Shown: positions 42,302 to 50,278 of the stretch, in pieces | Numbering within the stretch: the stretch's first letter is position 1 | How the letters are laid out: each line of letters opens with the position of its first letter | Assembly: GCA_020847175.1 (NCBI GenBank) | Contig: JADLCM010000045.1 | Location: 1-57,466, forward strand | From: Phycisphaerales bacterium | GTDB taxonomy: Bacteria > Planctomycetota > Phycisphaerae > Phycisphaerales > UBA1924 | DNA: 57,466 nucleotides | Reading direction: 5' to 3' | The notes under the pieces: generated by a model | The model's input: only the letters and a program-made list of their open reading frames with translations | Told to the model about the DNA's origin: nothing | The model's database searches: none | Made by a program: the position numbers and the translations under genes

Positions 42302-43453
42302 ATGACACTCTGTTCTCTGCTCGGTTGTGCCATCCTGATCGCGCACGGACTTCCGCCGTCACAAGAACTCATGCGTCAGATCCGCAGCCGGGCCGATGAG
42401 TTGTCGCGCTTGGCGGGTCGGCTGCCGCCCCACATCAGCCGGATTGGAGCGGAGCGGGAAGCGGCGACACTGCGCAGCAACGCTCGCCAGGTGCTTGCTC
42501 AGGGTGATGTGCGGCGCCATTCGCTCCTTCTTCGCAATGCTGCGGATCGACTTGCATCGCTCGGGCACTCGGACCTGGCCCGGGCTCTGCTGCGCGACCT
42601 GGCCTCCGAGTCACCGTCGCCGCTGGAAGCGGGCGAAGCGTGGCGGATGTCGGCGATGCTGAGCGCGCGGTCCGGAGACCCGGGCGCCGCAGAGGCGGAG
42701 ATTGTTCGCGCCATCGATGTCCTCACCCGGTCTTCTGGAGGCCCGACCCGGGGGGTGCGACTGCGCAGCGCGGAGGCGGTCTTTCTCAGTGTGCTGCGCG
42801 AAAGCGGTCGCCATGCCGAGGCCGCCGCCGTCATGCGGACCGCGCTCGCCAGAGATCGCGAGGAATTGTCGGCGCGGCAAGCGGCACTCGCGCAGGTCTC
42901 GATTGCGCGCGAGCTCGCCAGCGCGGGGGACGATGCCGGTTCAGAGTCCATGTGGGGCGCTGCGCTCTCTCGAGAGAGCCCGCTGCGCGACGGCACACCT
43001 CACGAATTGCTGCTCGATGTTGAAGCTGTGGTACGCGGTCGCGACCCGGCGGCCATGGGAGAGAACGAAGTGAACGCCCTGCTTCGACTGTGGGACGATC
43101 CTCGCTGGAGCGGACGAGCGATCAGTCTGTACGCGGGGCACCACCTGATCAATGCCTTGCTCGCCATGAGGTTGGAGGATGACGCGTTCGAGACCGGCGT
43201 GGACTTGTGCTCCCGGGCAGATCAGCTCCTTCAAGACCGGGAAGAACTCGAGGAGTTGCGGAACTCGTCGATGATGTCAGTCATCTCCGGCATTGTCGAG
43301 AACGAGTGTTTTCGGCTGGCCACGAGTTCAACGACGGCGTGCGACGTTCACGACCGGATCAGGTACGCGGAGGAGTTTCTGCGGCGCTATCCCCGCTCGG
43401 TCAATCGTCAGTGGGTTGCTGACTCTCTGGCCAGGCTGCGACAGACGCGCTGA
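42302..43453 (+). CDS. secreted helical-repeat (TPR-like) protein A2
   Basis: The protein has 383 residues. A short signal sequence (MTLCSLLGCAILIAHG) precedes an almost all-helical chain with Ala/Leu/Arg-rich repeats of tetratricopeptide type (DLARALLRDLASES, AAEAEIVRAIDVLT, HAEAAAVMRTALARD). The block LLRLWDDPRWSGRAISLYAGHHL resembles LMALWMDPEFSLVAERAIVAADL in the protein at 44417, so the two are likely distant paralogues. A GGAGGT site precedes ATG 42302. It lies 73 bp after protein A on the same strand and is probably its partner. Function unknown. Confidence 0.72.
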   Translation: MTLCSLLGCAILIAHGLPPSQELMRQIRSRADELSRLAGRLPPHISRIGAEREAATLRSNARQVLAQGDVRRHSLLLRNAADRLASLGHSDLARALLRDLASESPSPLEAGEAWRMSAMLSARSGDPGAAEAEIVRAIDVLTRSSGGPTRGVRLRSAEAVFLSVLRESGRHAEAAAVMRTALARDREELSARQAALAQVSIARELASAGDDAGSESMWGAALSRESPLRDGTPHELLLDVEAVVRGRDPAAMGENEVNALLRLWDDPRWSGRAISLYAGHHLINALLAMRLEDDAFETGVDLCSRADQLLQDREELEELRNSSMMSVISGIVENECFRLATSSTTACDVHDRIRYAEEFLRRYPRSVNRQWVADSLARLRQTR

Positions 43454-43505
43454 TGCCATCCCGTCTTCCCGACGTGTTCCCAGCCCGCGAGGGGCGGCGG
43501 ACGGC

Positions 43506-43538
43506 ACAGATCAAATCCTGCGGCTCGGCGTTCAGCAT
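43506..43538 (-). pseudogene. remnant of the zinc-finger gene 5' end
   Basis: Within the second repeat copy the minus strand reads MLNAEPQDLIC, equal to the first 11 codons of the zinc-finger gene at 41039-41362 apart from one residue. After this the frame loses all similarity and has no zinc-binding cysteines. The rest of the gene was therefore not copied or has been lost. Confidence 0.65.
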
Positions 43539-43610
43539 GTCAGCGCCGGGGCGATGCATGACAGTCTCCGTGCAAAAGTCGAACAATAGGCTTGACAGGC
43601 TGGGGGGGGG
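43516..43610. repeat. direct repeat, copy 2 (regulatory segment with G9)
   Basis: Second copy of the segment at 41340-41434, with 5 mismatches in 95 bases, 2176 bp downstream in the same orientation. It ends in 9 G. It precedes secreted protein B exactly as copy 1 precedes secreted protein A. Confidence 0.95.
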
Positions 43611-43616
43611 TATTAT
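43592..43616 (+). promoter_or_regulatory. promoter with poly-G spacer, copy 2
   Basis: TTGACA (43592-43597) and TATTAT (43611-43616) are separated by 13 bp, GGCT plus 9 G. A 17-bp spacer would need 13 G. TATTAT ends 7 nt before ATG 43624, again implying a leaderless transcript. As drawn the spacing is too short for normal sigma-70 activity, so this copy would be off or weak. Confidence 0.68.
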
Positions 43617-43623
43617 GTCGATC

Positions 43624-44367
43624 ATGAAGTTCATGGCGACCACAGACACGCGTCCAATACAGCGGCGCGAGCCTCTTTGCGCCGCTCTCGCTCTGGCGAG
43701 CGTGGTGGTGATGAGCACTCCGGCGCTCGCGCAGGGTGGCTCGTGCGCGTCAACGCACCCCACGACATGTCACTCTGCCGTCCACATCGTGGAAATGCAG
43801 CGTACGGCGCTTCAGTCCAACTGGGTTGAGTACATCGAAGCCAATGCGGAAGAGCCTGTACCGGAGACGCTGTGCGCCTACACCTTTGAGGCCTGTGCTG
43901 GCCAACCGCTCGATGTCTCCATCACTGAGACGTTCCAGCGCACTGAGTCTGTCTCTGTCGAAGGATCGGCTGGCGCGACATCGTCGATCAAGCTATCGCT
44001 TGCTCAGCCGTTGGTCGCCGAGGCAGGTGCGAGTATTAACATCAGTGCACAGTGGAATATCACGACAACCGTTACGATTACAGTGGAGCAGTCAACCGTG
44101 GTCCCGGCGTGTCAGCGATTCTCGTATCAGGCGCTGACATTCAAGCGGACAAGTTCTGGTTCTGCAGTCGAGTGGGCATCGAAAGGATCGTGCACGGATC
44201 TCTGCCCTGCCGGCGGCGTGAACCCGTGGTATGGGCACAATTGGAAGTGCGGACAGCGCATTGTGACGGGCACGGCGGTCGGATATCCGGGTCAAAGCGT
44301 CTCACACATTTGGACGCGCCTTGAAGACTGCACGACGCCCGCGTGCACCTCGAACAACGGGGACTAA
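43624..44367 (+). CDS. secreted beta-rich Cys-containing protein B
   Basis: The protein has 247 residues with a signal peptide ending VVVMSTPALAQ. The mature protein begins Cys-rich (CASTHPTTCHS) and has a Ser/Thr-rich strand region: SVSVEGSAGATSSIKLS, INISAQWNITTTVTITVE and STVVPACQRFSYQALTF. This order, with amphipathic Ser/Thr strands followed by a 'T-x-T-x-T...VP' turn, is reminiscent of aerolysin-type beta pore formers. I chose ATG 43624 because it is 7 nt after the -10 box as in copy 1; ATG 43615 overlaps the -10 box. No Shine-Dalgarno. It is a likely paralogue of protein A at 41455. Confidence 0.73.
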   Translation: MKFMATTDTRPIQRREPLCAALALASVVVMSTPALAQGGSCASTHPTTCHSAVHIVEMQRTALQSNWVEYIEANAEEPVPETLCAYTFEACAGQPLDVSITETFQRTESVSVEGSAGATSSIKLSLAQPLVAEAGASINISAQWNITTTVTITVEQSTVVPACQRFSYQALTFKRTSSGSAVEWASKGSCTDLCPAGGVNPWYGHNWKCGQRIVTGTAVGYPGQSVSHIWTRLEDCTTPACTSNNGD

Positions 44368-44416
44368 AGGTGTTGCGACACGGGAAGTTGGTCACACATT
44401 CGTCACGGAGCCTCAC

Positions 44417-45607
44417 ATGAGTCATAGGCGTGTGCCCATTGCAATGATCCTGGCAGGCGCGGCCGTCGGCGTCGGTGCCTGGAGCGCATCGCGAGCGATC
44501 GCGATGACCAGTGATGGGCCTCTGGGCCCATTGGAGGCAGTCATAGGTGCCCCTGTGACTTCACGGAGCTCGGGAATCGAACGCCGCGTGCAACAGGGCG
44601 ACATCGACGGCGCCCTCCGTCTGTTGCGCCGCGCGATGAGTGAGGTTGAGTCGGATGTGTCGTTGGACGGGCTGCTCGACGCCTCCTACTGCGCGCACAT
44701 GCTGTGGAGTCTTGGCGAACCAGAGGAGGCTTCGCAACTCTTCAGATTCGTTGCCACTCGCACAGCGGAGGTGGCGCTTCAGATTGACGCCCTTCGCATG
44801 TTGGCAACACGCGCAGATCTGGGCGCGGTCGCGGTCGCCGACGGAATGGAAGCCTGGCGCCTGCTTCAACTCCACAGGACCACTCTGGACCCCGCCTGGT
44901 GGAGGGGACAATCAAGCCATGTGCTTCAAGTGACGGCCCTGGCGGCTTCGGCCGCAGGGGACTTGCGAACAGCGATCCTGTCTCGGTCGGACCTGCTGAC
45001 CTCGGGCGCAGCGCAGCAGTTGCCGCCTCGTGCGCGAGGCTCGCTCTACCTTCACAACGCTCGGGACGCCCGCAAACTCGGAAGTCGAGCGTCATCCCTT
45101 GCCTGGTACGACTGGCTGTTTCAGAATGAGCCCGAGTATTTTGGCGGGGACGGTGAGCGACTGCTTGTGCTCGTGGAGCGGGCCCGAGTCGATGCAGGCG
45201 CACACAACCTGCCGCCGGGCCAGGGTGGAGCCTTGCTGGCTCAGGAGCTGATGGCGCTTTGGATGGATCCCGAGTTCTCGCTTGTTGCTGAGCGTGCGAT
45301 CGTCGCGGCGGACCTCGCATGGGAACTACGGGGCATCGGCGACTGGCAGTTGGCCGGCGCCGTCGATGCCGACTCAGTGAGCACACTCGACACGCTTTTC
45401 CCAAACGTTCGTGCCGGCGCGTCAACCCGACCCGCGATTCGGATGGCCTACGAAGGTTCGATGTTGCAGGCCGCAGAATGGCACCTCCGCAGGGGCGAAA
45501 CGAGCGCGGGCGAGCAGAAGCTCCTCTGGCTCGCGGCGAACGCGACGGAGGGCGAGTACGCCCGGATCGCGCGCCGGCGCCTAGACCAGGTGTCCGCTGG
45601 GCGATAG
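44417..45607 (+). CDS. secreted helical-repeat protein B2
   Basis: The protein has 396 residues. The N-terminus is a signal peptide or anchor (VPIAMILAGAAVGVGAWSASRAIA). The rest is helical with TPR-like pairs (DGALRLLRRAMSE, EEASQLFRFVATRTAEVALQIDAL, AEWHLRRGETSAGEQKLLWLA). GGAG lies 7 nt before ATG 44417, 49 bp after protein B. Position and the shared 'LxxLWxDPxxS' block make it the counterpart of the protein at 42302. Its function is unknown; it may bind, transport or control protein B. Confidence 0.72.
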   Translation: MSHRRVPIAMILAGAAVGVGAWSASRAIAMTSDGPLGPLEAVIGAPVTSRSSGIERRVQQGDIDGALRLLRRAMSEVESDVSLDGLLDASYCAHMLWSLGEPEEASQLFRFVATRTAEVALQIDALRMLATRADLGAVAVADGMEAWRLLQLHRTTLDPAWWRGQSSHVLQVTALAASAAGDLRTAILSRSDLLTSGAAQQLPPRARGSLYLHNARDARKLGSRASSLAWYDWLFQNEPEYFGGDGERLLVLVERARVDAGAHNLPPGQGGALLAQELMALWMDPEFSLVAERAIVAADLAWELRGIGDWQLAGAVDADSVSTLDTLFPNVRAGASTRPAIRMAYEGSMLQAAEWHLRRGETSAGEQKLLWLAANATEGEYARIARRRLDQVSAGR

Positions 45608-45673
45608 GGTGGCGGGGCGCGCGGCCGACCATGTCGCCCGGTTCAGCGCGAGCGTGAGGATGCCCGGCCCCCC

Positions 45674-47485
45674 TCATCCGCCCATCTGCCCGCGCGCGAT
45701 CAGGCGATACGTCTCGCAGCGGTCCAGCAGTTCGCCGTGCGTGCCGTGGTCCACGACGCGTCCGTGGTCCATCACCACGATCCGGTCGGCGCTGCGCACG
45801 GTGCTGAGCCGGTGCGCGACGATCAGGCACGTGCGCCCGCGGCTGAACTCCGCAAGCGCCTCGGCGATGCGGGCTTCGCTGTCGGCATCGATCATGCTCG
45901 TCGCCTCGTCGAGCAGCAGGATGGCCGGGTCGCGCAGGATCGCCCGCGCGATCGCGAGGCGCTGGCGCTGCCCGCCGCTCAGCGTCGCGCCGCGCTCCCC
46001 CACCACCGTGTCATACCCCTGGGGCAACCGCTCGATGAACTCATGCGCGCGGGCGCGCCGTGCGGCCTCGACGATCGCCTCCCGTGTGACGCCGGTCAGG
46101 CCGTACGCGATGTTGGCGGCGATGCTCGACGCGAAGATCACCGTCTCCTGCGTGACCACGCCGATCTGCCTCCGCAGCGAGTGCAGGCCCACGCCCCGCA
46201 CGTCCGTGCCGTCCACGCACACCCGCCCGTCGTCGGGCTCAAACAGGCGCGGCAGGAGCGAAAGCAGCGTCGTCTTGCCCGAGCCGTTGGGCCCCACGAT
46301 CGCCACCGTCTCGCCGCGCGTCACCCGCAGCGTGACCTCGCGCAGCGAGGGCTCGCGCGCCCCGGGGTAGGTGAACGTCACCCCCTCCAGCGACACGTCC
46401 CGCCCGTGCCTGGCCAGGCGGGGCAGCCCGCGTTCATGCCCGGGCTCGATCTCGGCCCCCAGCAGCTCACGCACGCGCGTGGCGGCCCCGGCCGCGGTCT
46501 GAATCTCGTTGATGATGCCCGTGAGCGGACGCAGGCTCGCCGCGGAGACAAAGAGAGAACCCAGGGTGAGCATGAACGTCGAGGCGCTCATCGCCCCGCC
46601 GAGAATGAACTTGGCGCTCACGATCATCAGCACGAAGAGCGCCATCAGGCTGAGCACCTCGTTGAGGGGGCTGGAGAGGGCCCGGGCGGTGCGCGCGGCG
46701 AGCAACTGGCGCATCACCTGCCGGTTGATCTTCTGGAATCTGGCGCACTCGTAGCGTTCGGCCGTACTCACCTTGACGGCCCGCAGCCCCTGGAGCGCTT
46801 CGGACGCCGCCCCGAAGAGGTCCGCCTGGTGCTGAAGCGCCTTGCGGCTGGCGCGGCGCACCCGCTTGGCGAGCTTGCGGATGGTGATTGCCAGCACGGG
46901 GGCGACGACCAGCGCGATGAGCGTGAGGCGCCAATCGAGCACCAGCGCCGCGACCAGCGCCGCCACGCCCTTCCCGATCTGTCCCACCGCCTTGCTCAGG
47001 AGGGCCGAGAGCCCTCCCGCCAGCACGGTCGTGTCGTTCACGAGGCGGCTGATCGTGTCGCTCGTGCCCTGGTTTGTCACCACGCGCAGGGGCAGACGCA
47101 CCACCCGCTCGAACGCCTGGCGCCGGATCAGCGTCACCGTTCCGTAGACCACCGAGAGCGACAGGGCGGCGTGAAAAAAGTTCGCCGCCCCCGAGATCAC
47201 CGTCAGCACCGCCAGCCCCGCCACGACCCACACCACGGTCTCAAACGGGTCCGAGGGAAGGCGCTGCACCAGGCCATCGGGGAGCCTCCAGCCGAAGGGG
47301 AGGCGTGCCTCGGCGACGACCTCGCGCAGACCCACGTGCGCGCCGAGCACGTTCTCGAAGGCCGGGGTAACGGCAAGAATGCCCGTGCCCAGCCCCACCG
47401 CCCCGATCAGCGCGCACACGACGGCGAGGACAATGCGTCCGCGGTCGCGCAGCATCATCCGGGCGAAGAACCAGAACGACTCCAT
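45674..47485 (-). CDS. ABC exporter, fused membrane and ATPase domains (MsbA-like)
   Basis: This 603-residue half-transporter works as a dimer. Residues 1-330 are a six-helix exporter domain (MMLRDRGRIVLAVVCALIGAV...), including QHQADLFGAASEALQGLRAVKVSTAE. Residues 360-603 form the ATPase: Walker A GPNGSGKTT (about 398), Q-loop VTQETVIF, signature LSGGQRQRLAIARAILRD, Walker B ILLLDEATSMID and the switch His in IVAHRLSTV. MsbA-like members flip lipids, LPS or drugs. The gene ends convergent with the helical-repeat gene, 66 bp apart. Confidence 0.92.
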   Translation of the reverse strand: MESFWFFARMMLRDRGRIVLAVVCALIGAVGLGTGILAVTPAFENVLGAHVGLREVVAEARLPFGWRLPDGLVQRLPSDPFETVVWVVAGLAVLTVISGAANFFHAALSLSVVYGTVTLIRRQAFERVVRLPLRVVTNQGTSDTISRLVNDTTVLAGGLSALLSKAVGQIGKGVAALVAALVLDWRLTLIALVVAPVLAITIRKLAKRVRRASRKALQHQADLFGAASEALQGLRAVKVSTAERYECARFQKINRQVMRQLLAARTARALSSPLNEVLSLMALFVLMIVSAKFILGGAMSASTFMLTLGSLFVSAASLRPLTGIINEIQTAAGAATRVRELLGAEIEPGHERGLPRLARHGRDVSLEGVTFTYPGAREPSLREVTLRVTRGETVAIVGPNGSGKTTLLSLLPRLFEPDDGRVCVDGTDVRGVGLHSLRRQIGVVTQETVIFASSIAANIAYGLTGVTREAIVEAARRARAHEFIERLPQGYDTVVGERGATLSGGQRQRLAIARAILRDPAILLLDEATSMIDADSEARIAEALAEFSRGRTCLIVAHRLSTVRSADRIVVMDHGRVVDHGTHGELLDRCETYRLIARGQMGG

Positions 47486-47619
47486 GAGCGGGCATTATTG
47501 GGCCTCGGAAGTTTCGAGGCGGCGGGCCCCCGGCACCCCACACACCGCACAGCCCGAGCCCGCATCAGCCGGCCCGTTCGAGTGCCGCGAGGCCCGGCGG
47601 CCCGCCGCGCCAGAACACG

Positions 47620-47651
47620 ACAGGGCCGGGGGGAGTTGCCCCCGGCCCTGT
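47620..47651 (-). terminator. strong hairpin downstream of the CotH gene
   Basis: A 13-bp stem, ACAGGGCCGGGGG with CCCCCGGCCCTGT, closes a 6-nt loop 37 bp beyond the CotH gene's stop. It is probably a transcription terminator, although the U-tract is missing. Confidence 0.65.
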
Positions 47652-47688
47652 GGCTGACAGAACACCAAGGCTCAGTGCGTGGCGCCGA

Positions 47689-50028
47689 TCACGGGCAGCC
47701 CTGCACAAAGAGATCAAGATAGAAGAAGAAGTCCGCCGCGTCGATCATGCCGTCCGGCACGCCGTACGCCGGGTCGTTGGGGTCGCTGGCACCGGTGAGG
47801 TCTACAACCGCGACATTGCCGCCGACGAACTGGTCAAGGAAGTAGAAGAAGTCACCGGCGTCCACCGCGCCGTCCGGCACGCCGTATCCGGGGTCATTGG
47901 GGTCGCTCGCGGATGTGAAGTCCGCCGGGCAGGGCGAACACGGCAGCCGGCGCGCGAAGCCGGGCGTGCCCACGTCGCCGGAGGTCGACGCGACCGATCC
48001 GAAGTCATCACCCGTCGCCGACAGCACCCAGAGGGAGACATCGTCCGCGCCGAACGCCTCTCGGCAGGTCTGCCCGCTCCGATTCTGGGTGCGGATCGAG
48101 CCCGGGAACGTCTGGTCGCCGAAGGCGAGGCGGTCGATGAGCACGCCCGAGGAATCGAAGAGGTGAATCTGGTCTGAGCGTCCGAGGTTGTTGCCAGAAG
48201 ATACGCCGAGCTCGCCGATCACCCCGACCGAGCCGTCGAGCGCCCACGCGAGGCGGAACGCGGATGCCTCGGCCTCGGTGACGACGACCGACTCGCCGGG
48301 CGCCACGATGCCGAAGGCGCTGATGTCAAACGCGCCCGGCACGGCGTGATCGTCGTCGAAGCTCCAGCCCGCCATGTCAATCGGCCCGCTCGACAGATTG
48401 GTGAACTCGACAAACTCACCGTCCGTCCCGGAGTACATCCATTCGGTGATCCGCATTCCCGCCGCGGCATTGAGGCTGAACAGGACCGCTTCAGGCCCGC
48501 GCTCCGCCAGCGCCGGCGCATAGGTCTGCGAGTCGAAGGCGTTGTCGCCCACCGCCCGCACGTACCAGTCCACGCGCTGGCCCGGATCGCCGCTGACCGG
48601 CAGGACCACCTCGTACTGCCCCGGCCCGACCGAGGGCATGGATAGGTGCGCGAAGTTGTCGCTGGCGCTGGGCCGGTAGTAGCAATCCACGGCGCTGATC
48701 GGGCTGCCCGCCTCGGTCACCGTCGCGTGAATGGTCACGGCCTCACCCGGGTCGGGCGCGGCGTCACTCGCCCAGGCCGCGCTGATCGTCGGCCCGACCG
48801 CCACCAGCTCCGCCTGGCCGGCAAGATAGGCCGCGCGCTGCGTGACGAAGGGCTGAAGGCCGATGAGGGTGCCGCCCGCGAGACCTCCGTAGGGCAGGTT
48901 GACGGTCTGGGTGAAGTTGTTGACGAACAACGTGTACGAGTAGAGCTTCTTCGGATCGGCCTGCACCTGGGCGTCAATGAGCGCCCGATGCGCATCGAAG
49001 ATCGGCCCCAGCGTGGCCCAGTTCATTTCGGCCATGGCCACCCGATAATGGGCCATGTATCGCTGGCGCAGTTCGGGCACCGAGAGCACGCGATTGAGCA
49101 CCGGCTTGGTGGGGGCAGTGAAGTTCCGCGTGATCGCCCAGGTGCTCTGCGTGAACGTCTCGTTAGCGTCGCGCTGGAGCAGGTGCGTCCGCCCGTCGAG
49201 CGGGTCCTGGTAGGTCATGAAGTCCGCGCCCTTGTTGATGTAGCTGTCGTCGTCGGTCAGCAGGTTCTCCAGCACCACCGACCAGATCGACGGGTCGATC
49301 GCAAACGTCTCGTCAATCGTGGGCCAGTCACCCAACGGGTGGTTCGTCACGGTGTTGCACAGCGCGATGAGTTCAGCCCAGGGGTCGGCCAGCCCGCCGT
49401 CCCCCTGAAGCTCATACCCCGTGTACCCCGACTGGTTCGGGCCGTTATAGGTGAGCCCCGGCCCGAACGGATTGTTGGGGCAGCGGAATCGCACGCCGTC
49501 GGCGTTGGCGAAGTAGTCACGCAGCATCCGCTTGTCGGGCTGCTGCACATTCACATACACGCCCCAGTTCGCCCCGTTCAACGTCACCACCACGTGGTTC
49601 GCCCGCGGATTGGGGATGAACTGGGCGACAAAGTTGTTGTACACGACTTCGCGACAGAATGTTGGGTCCCGAAACGCGTTGTTGAAGTTCAGGGTGTCAT
49701 ATCCCATCAGTTCCTGGTCCGGGTCCACCTGGTCCAAGTACACCTTGAGCGAGAACTTCTGGGATCCGGGCGGCAGCGCGACGTACGACGTGTTGCCCCG
49801 GATGCGCACCCCCACGTTCGGGTACGTCACCCCGTCCACCGTCAGGTCGGCCAGGATCGGCGTCTCCGACGAGTAGTTCTGGCGCAGCAGAGTCAGCCAG
49901 TTCGCGTCGTGGAACTGGATGTTCATGGTCCGCAGCGTGCCGGGGTCGTACAGGTCCTGTCCCCACGCCTCCCCAGCCGCCACGCACAAGACGGTCGCCA
50001 AGCCAACCCGAGCGCCTCGCATGCCCAT
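47689..50028 (-). CDS. secreted CotH-kinase-like protein with lamin-tail and GC-type dockerin
   Basis: The protein has 779 residues. After the signal peptide (VGLATVLCVAAGEAWG) comes a CotH-type domain: VDGVTYPNVGVRIRGNTSY, QKFSLKVYLDQVDPD, LNFNNAFRDPTFCREVVYNNF, and the metal-binding region HLLQRDANETF where the family has WDxDxTF. Then follow an Ig-like region (about 420-520), a lamin-tail domain (MRITEWMYSGTDGEFVEFTNLSS...) and a tail of two SDPNDPxYGVPDG repeats ending FVQGCP, the planctomycete GC-type dockerin. CotH proteins are secreted or spore-coat protein kinases in Bacillus. It is a likely surface or exported protein. AAGGGG lies upstream of ATG 50028. Confidence 0.88.
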   Translation of the reverse strand: MGMRGARVGLATVLCVAAGEAWGQDLYDPGTLRTMNIQFHDANWLTLLRQNYSSETPILADLTVDGVTYPNVGVRIRGNTSYVALPPGSQKFSLKVYLDQVDPDQELMGYDTLNFNNAFRDPTFCREVVYNNFVAQFIPNPRANHVVVTLNGANWGVYVNVQQPDKRMLRDYFANADGVRFRCPNNPFGPGLTYNGPNQSGYTGYELQGDGGLADPWAELIALCNTVTNHPLGDWPTIDETFAIDPSIWSVVLENLLTDDDSYINKGADFMTYQDPLDGRTHLLQRDANETFTQSTWAITRNFTAPTKPVLNRVLSVPELRQRYMAHYRVAMAEMNWATLGPIFDAHRALIDAQVQADPKKLYSYTLFVNNFTQTVNLPYGGLAGGTLIGLQPFVTQRAAYLAGQAELVAVGPTISAAWASDAAPDPGEAVTIHATVTEAGSPISAVDCYYRPSASDNFAHLSMPSVGPGQYEVVLPVSGDPGQRVDWYVRAVGDNAFDSQTYAPALAERGPEAVLFSLNAAAGMRITEWMYSGTDGEFVEFTNLSSGPIDMAGWSFDDDHAVPGAFDISAFGIVAPGESVVVTEAEASAFRLAWALDGSVGVIGELGVSSGNNLGRSDQIHLFDSSGVLIDRLAFGDQTFPGSIRTQNRSGQTCREAFGADDVSLWVLSATGDDFGSVASTSGDVGTPGFARRLPCSPCPADFTSASDPNDPGYGVPDGAVDAGDFFYFLDQFVGGNVAVVDLTGASDPNDPAYGVPDGMIDAADFFFYLDLFVQGCP
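47720..47768. repeat. 49-bp identical dockerin-coding repeat, copy 1
   Basis: These 49 bases are identical to 50310-50358. Both encode the last dockerin half (VPDGMIDAADFFFYLD) of adjacent genes; the DNA on both sides is also very similar. DNA-level identity points to recent duplication or gene conversion of the tail. Confidence 0.85.
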
Positions 50029-50190
50029 GGGATCCCCTTTCTGTCAGGCCTCACTCACACCGCTCGCGGCGGATGCCTGCTCGCATTACGGGCGAGATCG
50101 ATTCAGGATGCACATGGCACCAATACGATTTCTTCGCGCACTTGTGCGACCGCCCGGAATGGCGGAGGACGGCGGGTGCCGTTCATGACA

Positions 50191-50221
50191 CGAAGGCCCG
50201 AGGGGCTTCCTCGGGCCTTCG
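50191..50221 (-). terminator. strong hairpin downstream of the subtilase gene
   Basis: CGAAGGCCCGAGG pairs with CCTCGGGCCTTCG (13 bp) around a 5-nt loop, 57 bp beyond the subtilase stop codon. It mirrors the hairpin after the CotH gene and is probably its transcription terminator. Confidence 0.65.
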
Positions 50222-50278
50222 GGAGTCACTCACACTCTGCGCCGCGGTGTTGGCCGGCCGCGGCGCGATCAGCGTGGC

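Noticed and set aside
45737..47722. 661-codon open frame on plus opposite the ABC exporter
   Set aside because: Composition is typical of antisense frames, with many Arg, His, Gln and Gly; the minus frame has all ABC transporter motifs.
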